Part shown: positions 22,875 to 32,083 of the stretch, piece after piece
Layout of the letters: every line of letters begins with the position of its first letter
How positions within the stretch are numbered: position 1 is the stretch's first letter
Source of the DNA: Candidatus Oscillibacter excrementavium
GTDB taxonomy: Bacteria; Bacillota; Clostridia; Oscillospirales; Oscillospiraceae
DNA length: 64,000 nt
Assembly: GCA_019118505.1 (NCBI GenBank)
Contig: DWYU01000024.1
Location: 1-64,000 of the forward strand
Reading direction: 5' to 3'
The notes under the pieces: generated by a model
Told to the model about the DNA's origin: nothing
Database searches by the model: none
The model's input: the letters and a program-made list of their open reading frames with translations, nothing else
Program-made: the position numbers and the translations under genes

Positions 22875-23790
22875 ACACCGTCTCCACCGGCTCCTTCTCA
22901 TACCCGGCGGGGGAGTAGACCCACCGGTCCAGCACGCCGTCGGTGACCTGATACCGCAGGGGCTCCGGCGTCTCCGCCGGGGGCAGCCGCTCGATGACAT
23001 GGAGCTTGATCTTCATCCGCTCCGGCCGGATGGACTTGATGTAGACGGAGACGCCGTCTCCCGGGCGGAGGTCCTCCCGGGCGTCCGCCAGGCCGGACAG
23101 GTTGGGGGCCAGCTCGATGAAGGTCCCGTAGGACTTGACGCTGCGGACGACGCCCCGCACCGTCTCCCCGGTGGAGAACCAGCTGGCGTTTTCCATCCAG
23201 GTGCCCAGCAGCTCCTTGTGGGTCATGGTGAAGCGGCGTCTCTCCCGGTCCACGGACCGCACCGCGGTCAGGATCTTCTGCCCCGGCCGGAACCGGTCCC
23301 TGGGGTGGGAGATGCGGGAGACGGAGATGTACTCGATGGGCAGCATGGCCACGACGCCGCAGCCGATGTCCAGAAAGGCGCCGAAGGACTCCAGGTGGGT
23401 CACCACGGCGGAGACCACAGACCCGGGACCCAGGTGTTCCAGAAAGTAGTCCAGAGCCCGCTCCTGGACGGCCCGGCGGGAGAGCAGGGCCGTGGGTGCC
23501 CCCTTTTCGTCGGCCCGGATGTCCGTCACCTGAAAGCAGGCGGGTTTTCCCACCCGGGAGAGGATGGCGATGTCCCGCTCCGCTCCGCTGATCCAGGGGG
23601 AGAGGACCTCCGCCCGGGGAATCCGGGCCGGGATGCCCCCCAGGGAGAGGTGCAGATCGTGGCGGGAGTCGCACCGCTGGACCACACTCTCCAGCACGGT
23701 TTCCGCTTCCAGGGCCTCCCGCAGGCTCTGGAGGGTAAAGGCGGCGGGGGGGCGCAGGCCCTCCGGCGGATACAGTTTGTTTTCCGGCAT
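22855..23790 (-). CDS. S1 RNA-binding domain protein, 311 aa
   Basis: Two S1 domains are visible: about residues 120-195 (GSVVSAVVTHLESFGAFLDI...) and about 200-265 (GETVRGVVRSVKSYGTFIEL...). An N-terminal region of about 110 residues contains LSLGGIPARIPRAEV. The protein resembles the ribosomal S1-like proteins of Clostridia, but is too short for full-length S1, so a role in RNA binding or translation is inferred. The start at 23790 (MPENKLY) is the natural one; the track extension overlaps the DUF951 leader. Its 3' end overlaps rarA by 20 nt. Confidence 0.85.
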   Translation of the reverse strand: MPENKLYPPEGLRPPAAFTLQSLREALEAETVLESVVQRCDSRHDLHLSLGGIPARIPRAEVLSPWISGAERDIAILSRVGKPACFQVTDIRADEKGAPTALLSRRAVQERALDYFLEHLGPGSVVSAVVTHLESFGAFLDIGCGVVAMLPIEYISVSRISHPRDRFRPGQKILTAVRSVDRERRRFTMTHKELLGTWMENASWFSTGETVRGVVRSVKSYGTFIELAPNLSGLADAREDLRPGDGVSVYIKSIRPERMKIKLHVIERLPPAETPEPLRYQVTDGVLDRWVYSPAGYEKEPVETVFTAAGP

Positions 23791-23885
23791 ATGGCAATCG
23801 CATCCTATCTGCCGCGGACGCGGCGTTTTGTTCCATACCGTTATGATATGCAGCCCGGGGGGCTGCTTTGACAAGGAGGCTGACA

Positions 23886-24077
23886 ATGGACCTGCATCTG
23901 CACGACAAAGTGGAGCTGAAGAAAGCCCATCCCTGCGGCAGCACCCAGTGGGAGATCCTGCGGGTGGGCATGGACATCAAGCTCAGGTGCCTGGGCTGCG
24001 GGCACGAGCTGATGCTGCCCCGCAGCAAGGCGGAGAAGAGCATCCGCAAGATTCTGACGGAGGAGGGGCCGAAATGA
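23886..24077 (+). CDS. DUF951 protein, 63 aa
   Basis: A small Zn-ribbon-like protein, MDLHLHDKVELKKAHPCGS then RCLGCGHELMLPRS, matching DUF951 (CxxC near residue 38). ATG follows AAGGAGGCTGACA. Its stop overlaps the next start (ATGA), and DUF951 genes commonly sit beside small membrane proteins or S1/ParB-region genes. The S1-domain gene is divergent. Function unknown. Confidence 0.88.
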   Translation: MDLHLHDKVELKKAHPCGSTQWEILRVGMDIKLRCLGCGHELMLPRSKAEKSIRKILTEEGPK

Positions 24078-24172
24078 GCAAGAAGCACCGGCTGGTGGCG
24101 GCGATTCTGGTGATCGTGCTGGTATTCGCCATGCTGGCATCGCTGATTCTGCCTTATATGGCGATGCTGTAA
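24074..24172 (+). CDS. Small single-pass membrane protein, 32 aa
   Basis: The ATG overlaps the DUF951 stop codon (ATGA), implying translational coupling. The peptide MSKKHRLVAAILVIVLVFAM and a short remainder form one membrane helix (about 8-28) with a basic cytoplasmic N-terminus. Too short for the ORF track. It resembles the DUF4044-type membrane peptides, which is a tentative match. Confidence 0.6.
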   Translation: MSKKHRLVAAILVIVLVFAMLASLILPYMAML

Positions 24173-24222
24173 AGCTGTTTTCCTGAACAGATCCGCCGGA
24201 CCATCCAGGCCCGGCGGAGCTG

Positions 24223-24251
24223 TTGACATGGGGCGGGAAAGATGGTAGCAT
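24223..24251 (+). promoter_or_regulatory. Promoter upstream of the small exported protein
   Basis: TTGACA, a 17-bp spacer and TAGCAT, about 40 bp before the TTAG-N6-CTAA palindrome. Confidence 0.55.
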
Positions 24252-24291
24252 AGATACAAGGGCGCATGGCGCCGTTTTTTGAGGTGATAAG

Positions 24292-24305
24292 TTAGTTTAA
24301 GCTAA
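24292..24305. promoter_or_regulatory. TTAG-N6-CTAA palindrome, putative metal-regulator operator
   Basis: TTAGTTTAAGCTAA inside the longer palindrome AGTTAG-N6-CTAACT (24290-24307), 33 bp before the start codon. It matches the feoA-proximal and fprA-proximal sites in the half-sites and spacing. Confidence 0.55.
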
Positions 24306-24338
24306 CTACAAAATCTGTTTGTCAGGAGGATGTCGTTT

Positions 24339-24629
24339 ATGGAGCATTGGAAACGCAGGCTTCCCGGGATCGGGGCGCTGGTACTGGCCCTTTGCCTCTG
24401 CTGGGGCGGAACGAAGCTGACGGCCCGGCAGGGGGCAGAGGGCACCTGGGGGCAGATGCTGCGCGCGCTGGAGCCGGAGACCTTTTCGTCGCTCTCCGCC
24501 GCGGAACAGGCCGCGCTGGACAAAACAGCCCTTGACGCGGATGCCGCCGCCCTATGGGAGACGGTCAGCGGCAGGGAGCATTACGCGGTCACCTTCGGGT
24601 ATCTGTATCCGGACAGCGGGGGAGAATGA
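24339..24629 (+). CDS. Small exported protein, 96 aa
   Basis: The start at 24339 is preferred over 24330 because AGGAGG touches the first ATG but lies 9 nt before the second. Residues 8-25 (PGIGALVLALCLCWGG) form a signal anchor or signal peptide; the rest is a helical extracellular segment (RALEPETFSSLSAAEQAALD) ending near YPDSGGE. No known family is recognised. The palindrome shared with feoA directly upstream suggests metal-linked expression, an inference worth testing. Confidence 0.6.
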   Translation: MEHWKRRLPGIGALVLALCLCWGGTKLTARQGAEGTWGQMLRALEPETFSSLSAAEQAALDKTALDADAAALWETVSGREHYAVTFGYLYPDSGGE

Positions 24630-24646
24630 GCACGGCATCTGTCACA

Positions 24647-24680
24647 GGGGGGCGCGCCTTTTGGGGCGCGTCCCCCTTTT
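24647..24680 (+). terminator. Terminator before spoIIGA
   Basis: GGGGGGCGCGCC pairs with GGCGCGTCCCCC (one G-T) around a 6-nt loop, followed by TTTT. Confidence 0.75.
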
Positions 24681-24745
24681 GCGACGGGTTTTCCCAGCGG
24701 ACTGCCCTATAATAGTCCCACAGAGCGGGAAGGGGGCGGGGCCGT

Positions 24746-25801
24746 TTGACCGTGGTGTATGTGGACAGCGTGTTTGTGCTGAACGCGCTGATGGACTATC
24801 TGCTGGTGCTCTCCGTGGGCCGGCTGGCGGGGATCCCCCTCCGGCGGGGGCGGTATCTGCTGGCGGGACTGCTGGGGGGCGCCTACGCGGTGGCGGTGTT
24901 TCTGCCGGGGCTGGGCTTTCTCGCGGCGCCGCCGGTGAAGCTGGCGGCGGGCGTGCTGCTGGCGCTGGCGGCCTACGGCGGGGAGGAGAAGCTGCTGCGG
25001 CTGACGCTGCTGCTCTTTGCCGTCTCCTGCGCCATGGCCGGGTGCGTGCTGGGGCTGGGCCTGCTGGCCGGAGGCGGCGTGCCCGTGGTGAACGGCGTGT
25101 TCTATACGGACGTGGACGCCAAGGTGCTGCTGACCGCCTCCGCCGCGGCCTATCTGGTGTTGACGGTGGTGTTCCGGGCAGCGGCCAAAAAGGGCCTGCA
25201 CGGCCAGCTGGTGCCGGTCCGGGCGTGCATTGCCGGCCGGGTGATCGCCTTCACCGCCTTCTGCGACACGGGGAATACCCTGCGGGACCCGGTGTCGGGG
25301 CAGCCGGTGCTGGTGGTGTCCCCGGGACGGCTGGACGGCGCCTTTCCCCAGGAAATCCGGAGCCTGCTGGACCGCGGGGCGCTGGAGCGTCCCGCGGAGC
25401 TGCTGGAGCCCCTGGTGCACGCGGCGCCGGGGCTGCGGTTCCGCCTGCTCCCCTACCAGGCGGTGGGGGTGGCAGGCGGTTTGCTGTTGGCCGTGCGCAG
25501 CGACTGGGTGGAGATCGCGGGGGTGCGGTACACAGGGCTGCTGGCGGCCCTGTCCCCCACAGAGTTGGGTACAGGATACAGCGCCCTTTGGGGCGGCGCG
25601 GTGGGAAGGAGAGGTCACCATGAACAACTGGAAGATGTCCTGGAGGCGGCTGCTGGTGCGGATGGGCCTGCTGCCGCCGGCGGAGGTACACTACATCGGC
25701 GGCAGCGACACCCTGCCTCCGCCTCTGAGCCGGGAGCGGGAGGCGGAGCTGCTGGCCCGGGGGGAGGACGAGGACGCCCGGAAGGAGCTCATCGAACATA
25801 A
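24746..25801 (+). CDS. spoIIGA: Sporulation sigma-E processing peptidase SpoIIGA, 351-aa ORF
   Basis: A membrane aspartic protease that activates pro-sigma-E in the mother cell. About five N-terminal membrane helices (residues 5-135) precede a protease domain with the catalytic motif [18 protein letters not shown] start, with AAGGGGGCGGG upstream. Family-like sequence ends near residue 285 ([16 protein letters not shown]), but no stop occurs there and the frame continues for 182 nt inside sigE in a different frame. That tail is low-complexity Ala/Gly/Arg and is probably either a harmless extension or the mark of a frameshift near the gene end. Confidence 0.88.
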   Translation: MTVVYVDSVFVLNALMDYLLVLSVGRLAGIPLRRGRYLLAGLLGGAYAVAVFLPGLGFLAAPPVKLAAGVLLALAAYGGEEKLLRLTLLLFAVSCAMAGCVLGLGLLAGGGVPVVNGVFYTDVDAKVLLTASAAAYLVLTVVFRAAAKKGLHGQLVPVRACIAGRVIAFTAFCDTGNTLRDPVSGQPVLVVSPGRLDGAFPQEIRSLLDRGALERPAELLEPLVHAAPGLRFRLLPYQAVGVAGGLLLAVRSDWVEIAGVRYTGLLAALSPTELGTGYSALWGGAVGRRGHHEQLEDVLEAAAGADGPAAAGGGTLHRRQRHPASASEPGAGGGAAGPGGGRGRPEGAHRT

Positions 25802-26324
25802 TCTGCGGCTGGTGGTGTACATCGCCCGGCGGTTCGAGAACACCGGTGTGGGCATCGAGGACCTGATCTCCATCGGCACCATCGGGCTCATCAAGGCGGT
25901 GGGCACCTACCGGACGGACAAGAACATCAAGCTGGCCACCTACGCCTCCCGGTGCATCGAGAACGAGATCCTGATGTACCTGCGGAAAAACGCCGGGCGG
26001 AAGGGGGAGGTCTCCTTTGATGAACCCCTGAACACCGACTGGGACGGCAACGAGCTGCTGCTCTCCGACGTGCTGGGCACTGAGGCGGACGTGGTGATGC
26101 GCCCCATCGAGGAGGACGTGGAGCGGGACCTGCTGGCGGCAGCCATCCAGATGCTCTCGCCCCGGGAAAAGCAGATCATCACCCTGCGGTTCGGCCTGGG
26201 AGGCGGAAAGGAGCAGACCCAGAAGGAGGTGGCGGACCAGCTGGGCATCTCCCAGAGCTACATCTCCCGGCTGGAAAAGCGCATCATCAACCGGCTGAAG
26301 AAGGAGATTTTACGGCTGTCCTAG
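25620..26324 (+). CDS. sigE: RNA polymerase sporulation sigma factor SigE, 234 aa
   Basis: The early mother-cell sigma factor. It has a cleavable pro-region of about 25-30 residues ([17 protein letters not shown]...), then sigma region 2 ([20 protein letters not shown], then [14 protein letters not shown]) and region 4 with a helix-turn-helix in [24 protein letters not shown] follows GGAGAGGTCACC. It is directly downstream of spoIIGA, which encodes its activating protease, the classical arrangement. Confidence 0.96.
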   Translation: MNNWKMSWRRLLVRMGLLPPAEVHYIGGSDTLPPPLSREREAELLARGEDEDARKELIEHNLRLVVYIARRFENTGVGIEDLISIGTIGLIKAVGTYRTDKNIKLATYASRCIENEILMYLRKNAGRKGEVSFDEPLNTDWDGNELLLSDVLGTEADVVMRPIEEDVERDLLAAAIQMLSPREKQIITLRFGLGGGKEQTQKEVADQLGISQSYISRLEKRIINRLKKEILRLS

Positions 26325-26326
26325 TC

Positions 26327-26355
26327 TTGACAATCCTCACCGGGTATACTATACT
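26327..26355 (+). promoter_or_regulatory. Promoter of the T-box/valS unit
   Basis: TTGACA, a 17-bp spacer and TATACT, starting 3 nt after the sigE stop codon. Confidence 0.85.
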
Positions 26356-26359
26356 GAAA

Positions 26360-26620
26360 CAAGATATTGCGATCTGCGAGGAAGGGAAGCAGTACCCGGC
26401 GGGCAGCGGCCAAGAGAGAGAACGGCTGGTGTGAGTTCTCCCAATGCCGCCGGAGAAGTCGTCCCGGAGCACCGGAGCTGAAGCGTCAGTAAGCCCCGGC
26501 GGATGCCCGCCGTTACCGGAGCAGGCGCTTTCAGCGCCCCAGAGTGCGGGAGGATTCCCGAATTCAGGTGGTACCACGGACAATCTGTTCGCCCTGAGCC
26601 GTAAGGCTCAGGGCGTTTTG
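26360..26620 (+). promoter_or_regulatory. T-box riboswitch (valine tRNA-sensing leader)
   Basis: A typical T-box leader. It has a long stem I region with AAGAGAGAGAACGG and GTGTGAGTTCTC, then a GAAGTCGTCC segment whose GUC triplet fits a valine specifier, the T-box core AGGTGGTACCACGG (26566-26579) and a terminator, CGCCCTGAGCC/GGCTCAGGGCG with TTTT (26590-26619). The UGGU bulge would pair with a tRNA ending ACCA (discriminator A), as for tRNA-Val. Uncharged tRNA-Val should favour antitermination and expression of the downstream genes. Confidence 0.92.
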
Positions 26621-26671
26621 TCTGCCAAAGACGGACGGGCCCCATTCAAGAAACCACAAGGGAGAGCGTGC

Positions 26672-27181
26672 ATGAGATTTGAAGCGGAGATGAAACTGAA
26701 CTACCGGCAGCTGCTGGCGCTGTACACGGTGTCGGAAAAGCTGTTCCGGCGGAAACAGATGCTGATCTACCGGGTGATTTTTCTGGCAGTAGGCATCTGG
26801 CGCACCTGGACCGTGGCGGAGGACATCCTGGCGGACGGGATGAGCTTTGAGCGATTCGGCTACACGGTGATCGGCATCCTGTTCCTGGTCGCCGGCCTGA
26901 TCCCCAACCTGGCCAGCGCCGCCATCGCCCGGATGCGGATGGTCTACAGCGGCAAGATCCAGTTTATGGACAGCTGTTTGTACGAGGTGATCGGCAATAA
27001 GAAGGTCCGCCACAACTACGACAAGATCTATGCCCTGGTTTACTACCGGGGATATGACTTTTTGTTCCTGGACCCCGCGGCCAGCCTCATTGTGAAGCTG
27101 GACGACGTGCCAGGCCAGGACCCGGAGGAGCTGCGGAAGTTCCTGTCTGAAAAATGTCAAAAACCGTATCAGCGCGTCTGA
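26672..27181 (+). CDS. YcxB-like membrane protein, 169 aa
   Basis: ATG at 26672 follows AAGGGAGAGCGTGC; the longer track ORF runs through the T-box and is not a gene. Two membrane segments (about residues 30-48 and 65-85) precede a PH-like YcxB C-terminal domain ([17 protein letters not shown], then [19 protein letters not shown]). It lies between the T-box leader and valS with a 26-nt gap to valS, so it is under the same valine-responsive control. Its link to valine metabolism is unclear. Confidence 0.8.
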   Translation: MRFEAEMKLNYRQLLALYTVSEKLFRRKQMLIYRVIFLAVGIWRTWTVAEDILADGMSFERFGYTVIGILFLVAGLIPNLASAAIARMRMVYSGKIQFMDSCLYEVIGNKKVRHNYDKIYALVYYRGYDFLFLDPAASLIVKLDDVPGQDPEELRKFLSEKCQKPYQRV

Positions 27182-27207
27182 CCCACGGACAAGTAAGGAG
27201 AGTCACT

Positions 27208-29844
27208 ATGAACAAAGAACTGCCCAAGGTGTATGAACCCCAGCAGGTGGAGTCCCGCATCTACCAGATGTGGGAGGACAACAACTGCTTCAACGGGGAC
27301 CCGGATCCCAAGAAACCGCCCTTTTCCATCGTCATGCCGCCCCCCAATGTCACAGGTCAGCTCCACATGGGCCACGCCCTGGACTGCACCCTTCAGGACA
27401 TCCTGACCCGCTTCAAGCGGATGCAGGGCTACTCCACCCTGTGGGTCCCCGGAACGGACCACGCCGGCATCGCCACCCAGATCAAGGTGGAGGAGGAGCT
27501 GCGCACCAAGGAGGGCCTGACCCGCTACGACCTGGGCCGGGAGAAGTTCCTCCAGCGGGTGTGGAAGTGGAAGGAGGAGTACGGCAACCGCATTGTGGAG
27601 CAGCAGAAGAAGATGGGCGTCTCCTGCGACTGGAGCCGCTCCCGCTTCACCATGGACGAGGGCTGCTCCAAGGCCGTGCGGGAGACCTTCTGCGAGCTGT
27701 ACGACAAGGGCCTGATCTACAAGGGCAGCCGCATCATCAACTGGTGCCCCCACTGCATCACCGCCCTGTCTGACGCCGAGGTGGAGTACGTGGACAAGCC
27801 CGGCCACCTGTGGTATATCCGCTACCCCCTGGCCGACGGCAGCGGGGATCTGGTGGTGGCCACCACTCGGCCGGAGACCATGATGGGCGATACCGGCGTG
27901 GCGGTGAACCCGGAGGACGAGCGGTTCAAGGACCTGGTGGGCAAGACCTGCATCCTGCCCATCATGAACCGGGAGATCCCCATCGTGGCGGACGACTACG
28001 TGGAGCTGGGCTTCGGCACCGGCGCCGTGAAGATGACCCCCGCCCACGACCCCAACGACTTCGAGGTGGGCCTGCGCCACAACCTGGAGGTCATCCGCGT
28101 CATCGGCGACGACGGCAAGATCAACGAAAACGGCGGCCCCTACAACGGGATGGACCGGTATGAGTGCCGCAAGCAGATCGTGAAGGATCTGGAGGAGCAG
28201 GGCTATCTGGTAAAGACCGAGCCCTACAACCACAACGTGGGCACCTGCTACCGCTGCCACAACGACGTGGAGCCCCTGATCTCCGCCCAGTGGTTCGTGA
28301 AGATGGAGCCCCTGGCCAAGGAGGCATTGCGGGTGGTCCGGGAGGGCGAGGTGAAGTTCGTCCCCGAGCGGTTCGCCAAGACCTATATCAACTGGATGGA
28401 GAACGTCCACGACTGGTGCATCTCCCGCCAGCTGTGGTGGGGCCACCAGATCCCCGCCTGGTACTGCGACGACTGCGGCCACATCAACGTCTCCCGGGAG
28501 GATCCCACCAAGTGCGAAAAGTGCGGCTCCACCCACCTGACCCGTGACCCGGACGTGCTGGACACCTGGTTCTCCAGCGCCCTGTGGCCCTTCTCCACCC
28601 TGGGCTGGCCGGAAAAGACGAAGGAGCTGGACTTCTACTATCCCACCAGCGTCATGGTCACCGGCTACGACATCATCTTCTTCTGGGTGGCCCGGATGAT
28701 CTTCTCCGGCTGCGAGCAGATGCACCAGATCCCCTTCCACACGGTGCTGATCCACGGTCTGGTGCGGGACGATAAGGGCCGCAAGATGTCCAAGTCCCTG
28801 GGCAACGGCATCGACCCGCTGGAGATGGCGGAGAAGTTCGGCGCCGACGCTCTGCGCTTCAACCTGATCACCGGCAACTCCCCGGGCAACGACACCCGGT
28901 TCTACACCGAGAAGTGCGAGGCCATGCGGAACTTCGCCAACAAGATCTGGAACGCCAGCCGGTTCGTGATGATGAATCTGCGCCTCAACAAGTGTGAGCT
29001 GCCGGCGGCGGACGCCCTGGCGCCGGAGGACAAGTGGGTCCTCTCCAAGCTGAACACCCTGGTGAAGGAGGTCACGGAGAACCTGGACGCCTACGAGATC
29101 GGCGTGGCCTCCGCCAAGGTCTACGACTTCCTGTGGGACACCTACTGCGACTGGTATATCGAGCTGACCAAGACCCGTCTCCAGGGAGAGGACGAGGGGG
29201 CCAAGCTGGTGGCCCAGAACGTGCTCTGCTACGTGCTGATCACGCTGCTGAAGCTGCTGCACCCCTTCATGCCCTTCATCACCGAGGAGATCTACCAGGC
29301 CCTGCCCCACGAGGACCGGTTCATCATGACCTCCCGGTGGCCGGAGTACCGCGCCGACCTGTCCTTCCCGGCGGAGGAGGCCGCCATGGAGGCCGTCATG
29401 GACACCATCAAGGCCATCCGGGGCCGCCGGGCGGAGATGAACGTGCCCCCCTCCAGAAAGGCGGAGGTACTGATCGTCACTGCCACCCCGGACGTCTACG
29501 CCCAGGGCAGCCACTTCATCCAGCGCCTGGCCTACGCCAGTGAGGTGAAGTTCGCGGACGCCGCCCCGGCGGATGTGTCCGGCATGGTCACCGCCGTCAC
29601 CCACAACGCCACGGCCTACCTGCCCTTGCGGGAGCTGGTGGACATCGCCGCGGAGCTGGAGCGGATCCGCAAGGAGATCGAGAAGGCCCGGAACGGCCTG
29701 CGGAGCGTGGAGCAGAAGCTCTCCAACGAGAAGTTCGTCTCCCGTGCCCCGGAGGCGGTGGTGAACGCCGAGCGGGAGAAGGCCGTCAAGTACCAGGAGC
29801 TCATCGCCAAGCTGGAGGAATCCGCCAAGGCCATGCAGGCGTAA
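27208..29844 (+). CDS. valS: Valine-tRNA ligase, 878 aa
   Basis: A class Ia synthetase that charges tRNA-Val. The HIGH-type motif is HMGH (53-56) and KMSKS lies at 526-530; the editing domain includes [17 protein letters not shown], the anticodon-binding domain follows near 620, and the C-terminal coiled coil ([20 protein letters not shown]) is at about 815-875. The start at 27208 is chosen for AAGGAGAGTCACT and the family N-terminus ([15 protein letters not shown]). Controlled by the upstream T-box. Confidence 0.97.
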   Translation: MNKELPKVYEPQQVESRIYQMWEDNNCFNGDPDPKKPPFSIVMPPPNVTGQLHMGHALDCTLQDILTRFKRMQGYSTLWVPGTDHAGIATQIKVEEELRTKEGLTRYDLGREKFLQRVWKWKEEYGNRIVEQQKKMGVSCDWSRSRFTMDEGCSKAVRETFCELYDKGLIYKGSRIINWCPHCITALSDAEVEYVDKPGHLWYIRYPLADGSGDLVVATTRPETMMGDTGVAVNPEDERFKDLVGKTCILPIMNREIPIVADDYVELGFGTGAVKMTPAHDPNDFEVGLRHNLEVIRVIGDDGKINENGGPYNGMDRYECRKQIVKDLEEQGYLVKTEPYNHNVGTCYRCHNDVEPLISAQWFVKMEPLAKEALRVVREGEVKFVPERFAKTYINWMENVHDWCISRQLWWGHQIPAWYCDDCGHINVSREDPTKCEKCGSTHLTRDPDVLDTWFSSALWPFSTLGWPEKTKELDFYYPTSVMVTGYDIIFFWVARMIFSGCEQMHQIPFHTVLIHGLVRDDKGRKMSKSLGNGIDPLEMAEKFGADALRFNLITGNSPGNDTRFYTEKCEAMRNFANKIWNASRFVMMNLRLNKCELPAADALAPEDKWVLSKLNTLVKEVTENLDAYEIGVASAKVYDFLWDTYCDWYIELTKTRLQGEDEGAKLVAQNVLCYVLITLLKLLHPFMPFITEEIYQALPHEDRFIMTSRWPEYRADLSFPAEEAAMEAVMDTIKAIRGRRAEMNVPPSRKAEVLIVTATPDVYAQGSHFIQRLAYASEVKFADAAPADVSGMVTAVTHNATAYLPLRELVDIAAELERIRKEIEKARNGLRSVEQKLSNEKFVSRAPEAVVNAEREKAVKYQELIAKLEESAKAMQA

Positions 29845-29874
29845 CGCCCCGGCACACCATCAAACCCCAGCGCC

Positions 29875-29912
29875 AAAACGCCCCTGCGGAGCATCTCCCA
29901 GGGGCGTTTTTC
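29875..29912 (+). terminator. Terminator of valS
   Basis: AAAACGCCCCT/AGGGGCGTTTT with a 14-nt loop and TTTT. Confidence 0.85.
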
Positions 29913-29957
29913 GATAGGACCTCTGCGGCGGAGCGCTGTGGAGAGAGGAGGGACGAG

Positions 29958-30446
29958 ATGAAGCTGAAAAATCCCCTGCTGGCAGTCCGGGACATGGAGC
30001 GGTCCAAGGCCTTTTACAAGGAGGTCCTGGGGCTCCGTGTGGTGATGGACTTCGGCGCCAACGTGACCCTCACCGGCGGCCTGTGCCTCCAGACTTTGGA
30101 CACCTGGGCGGAGTTCCTGGGAAAAGCGGCGGAGGCGATCCGCTTCGGCGGCGGTGACAGCGAGGTCTACTTTGAGGAGGACGACTTCGACGGTTTCCTG
30201 GCGCGGCTGGCTGGGTATGCGGATGTGGTGTACGTCCACCCGCCGCTGGAACACCGCTGGGGCCAGCGGGTGGTGCGGTTCTACGACCCGGACTGCCACA
30301 TCATCGAGGTGGGGGAGAACCTGAAGGCCGTGTGCCGCCGGTTCCGGGACCAGGGCATGACGCCGGAGCAGATCGCCGCACGGATGGAGGTCCCCCTGGA
30401 GTTCGTCACCGGCTGTCTGCGCTGCACGAGGGAAGGAGGGGCATGA
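29958..30446 (+). CDS. VOC family (glyoxalase/bleomycin-resistance fold) protein, 162 aa
   Basis: Two beta-alpha-beta-beta-beta units: MKLKNPLLAVRDMERSKAFYKEVLGLRVV at the N-terminus and VVRFYDPDCHIIEVGENL near 110. A C-terminal helical extension of about 40 residues ends with a CLRC pair. Metal ligands and substrate cannot be assigned. AGAGGAGGGACGAG precedes the start. It overlaps the GNAT gene by 4 nt. Confidence 0.88.
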   Translation: MKLKNPLLAVRDMERSKAFYKEVLGLRVVMDFGANVTLTGGLCLQTLDTWAEFLGKAAEAIRFGGGDSEVYFEEDDFDGFLARLAGYADVVYVHPPLEHRWGQRVVRFYDPDCHIIEVGENLKAVCRRFRDQGMTPEQIAARMEVPLEFVTGCLRCTREGGA

Positions 30447-30892
30447 TGGAGATCCAAAAGCTCCGGGCGCCGGAGCTTCCGGCGGCCATGGACCTGTGCT
30501 GGCGGGTGTTTCAGGAATTTGAGGCCCCGGACTACCCACCGGAGGGCATGGAGGCCTTTCACGCTTATATATCAAATGCTGAACAGGTAAAACACTTAAC
30601 AGGATTCGGCGCCTGGGAGGGCCGAAATCTCCTGGGCGTCCTGGCGGCGGAGGAGAGCCACATCGCCCTGTTCTTCGTGGACCCGGCATTCCACCGGCGG
30701 GGCATCGGCCGCGCACTGTTCCAGGCGTATCTGGCGGCGGGGGACTGGGACCGGGTGACGGTCCACAGCTCCCCCTACGCGGTGGAGGTCTACCGGCATC
30801 TGGGCTTTTCGCCCACGGCGGAGGAGCAGCGCTCGCCGGACGGCATCCGCTACACCCCCATGGCGTGGGAGCCCAAAACAGAATCCGAATGA
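30443..30892 (+). CDS. GNAT family N-acetyltransferase, 149 aa
   Basis: The start at 30443 follows AAGGAGGGGC and overlaps the VOC stop (ATGA); the track start at 30332 lies inside the VOC gene. Motif A is seen as ALFFVDPAFHRRGIGRALFQAYL (acetyl-CoA loop R/Q-x-x-G-x-G/A), and motif B as VTVHSSPYAVEVYRHLGF. Substrate unknown. Translationally coupled to the VOC gene, so the two may handle related small-molecule damage or resistance. Confidence 0.9.
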   Translation: MMEIQKLRAPELPAAMDLCWRVFQEFEAPDYPPEGMEAFHAYISNAEQVKHLTGFGAWEGRNLLGVLAAEESHIALFFVDPAFHRRGIGRALFQAYLAAGDWDRVTVHSSPYAVEVYRHLGFSPTAEEQRSPDGIRYTPMAWEPKTESE

Positions 30893-30900
30893 GTGCGGCA

Positions 30901-30937
30901 GCGCCCCCGGAGGGATCTTCCCTCCGGGGGCGCTTTT
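30901..30937. terminator. Terminator, convergent
   Basis: A 15-bp perfect stem, GCGCCCCCGGAGGGA/TCCCTCCGGGGGCGC, with a 3-nt loop and TTTT on the plus strand; between the GNAT gene and the minus-strand flavoprotein. Confidence 0.9.
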
Positions 30938-30941
30938 GGAT

Positions 30942-31568
30942 TCAGCGGATGAAATTGGTGCGGTGGTCCCGCTCCGCCTGAGGCGGCTGGAGACCGGCGG
31001 CCTGTCCCGCCTGGATGCACCGGACCAGCCACAGCAGATTCCTGGCCAGGTTCCGCATGGTCTGCATCCCTTCCGCGTCCTGGAGAACCTCCTCCGGCGT
31101 GTTGCCGTGGACCATGTTCCAGTAAGTAGAGGACACCACCGGCATCTGGGCGATGGTGAAGTACTTGTTCAGCACGTCCACCGAGGCGGTGGTGCCTGCC
31201 CGCCGGGCGGAGGCCACAGCCGCGCCGGGCTTGTGGGCGAAGGCGCTGCCTCCGGCGTAGAACACCCGGTCCAGCACCGAGAGGAGCCGGCCGGAGGGAT
31301 GGGCGTAGTACACCGGTGTGCCGAACACAAAGCCGTCCGCCTCCCGGGCCTTCCCAATGATCTGGTTCACCATGTCGTCATCGAACACGCAGCGGCCCGG
31401 CGTCTTTTGACAGGTCCTGCAGGCGGTGCAGTCCCGGATAGGGCCGCTGCCCAGAAAGAGGAGCTCCGTCTCCGCGCCGCCATTCTCCAGCGTGTCCGCC
31501 ACCTCCCGCAGAGCCGTGTAGGTGCAGCCGTTGGGCCGTGAGCTGCCGTTGATCAGCAAAATTTTCAT
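30942..31568 (-). CDS. Flavodoxin-fold NAD(P)H-dependent oxidoreductase, 208 aa
   Basis: An FMN reductase-like protein. The FMN phosphate loop is NGSSRPNGCT near residue 6; CTACRTCQKTPGRCVFDDDM has four Cys as in flavodoxin-family iron-sulfur reductases; FGTPVYYAHPSG is the second FMN contact. The start at 31568 (MKILLING) is preferred because AAAGGCAGG precedes it. Divergent from spoIIAA. The electron acceptor is unknown. Confidence 0.88.
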   Translation of the reverse strand: MKILLINGSSRPNGCTYTALREVADTLENGGAETELLFLGSGPIRDCTACRTCQKTPGRCVFDDDMVNQIIGKAREADGFVFGTPVYYAHPSGRLLSVLDRVFYAGGSAFAHKPGAAVASARRAGTTASVDVLNKYFTIAQMPVVSSTYWNMVHGNTPEEVLQDAEGMQTMRNLARNLLWLVRCIQAGQAAGLQPPQAERDHRTNFIR

Positions 31569-31759
31569 AGATGTGCCTGCCTTTCCCCTGAGATACCTCC
31601 ATGATACCCCGCCGTCGGCGATGGCGCAAGCGGAATCCGGGAACATTTTGCCGTGGGGAAGAAATCCGACAAAAAAAATTCCCGGCTTTCCTTATAATGG
31701 AAGGAAAAACGGGGTACGCTGTATCTTGGTACACCAATGACAAGAAAGAGGGGGATCCA

Positions 31760-32065
31760 ATGGAGATCGAAGCCACAAGCGCGGACCGGAATCTGCTGCT
31801 GGAGCTGAAGGGAGAGCTGGACCACCACGGGGCCCGGGACGCCCTCCGGGAGCTGGAGCTGGCCATCGACGCAGCGCTGCCGAAAAAGCTGGTGCTGGAC
31901 CTGTCCGGCGTGACGTTCATGGACAGCTCCGGCATCGCGCTGATCCTGCGGGCCCAGCAGCGGATGAGTTTGCTGGACGGCAGTCTGCTGGTGCGGAACG
32001 TGCCCCAGCAGGCGCGGCGGGTCCTGGATGCCGCCGGCATCGGCCGGCTGGTGACAATCCGATAA
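31760..32065 (+). CDS. spoIIAA: Anti-sigma-F factor antagonist SpoIIAA, 101 aa
   Basis: A STAS-domain protein that, when unphosphorylated, frees sigma-F from SpoIIAB in the forespore. The phosphorylated serine is in FMDSSGIALI, the family signature. The start at 31760 follows GAGGGGGATCC. First gene of the conserved spoIIAA-spoIIAB-sigF operon. A TATAAT lies about 60 nt upstream, but I could not assign a sigma-H promoter with confidence. Confidence 0.94.
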   Translation: MEIEATSADRNLLLELKGELDHHGARDALRELELAIDAALPKKLVLDLSGVTFMDSSGIALILRAQQRMSLLDGSLLVRNVPQQARRVLDAAGIGRLVTIR

Positions 32066-32083
32066 AAAGGGGGAGTACATACC

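Noticed and set aside
27169-29604. 811-aa minus-strand ORF antisense to valS
   Set aside because: Shadow of valS; composition unlike any protein family.
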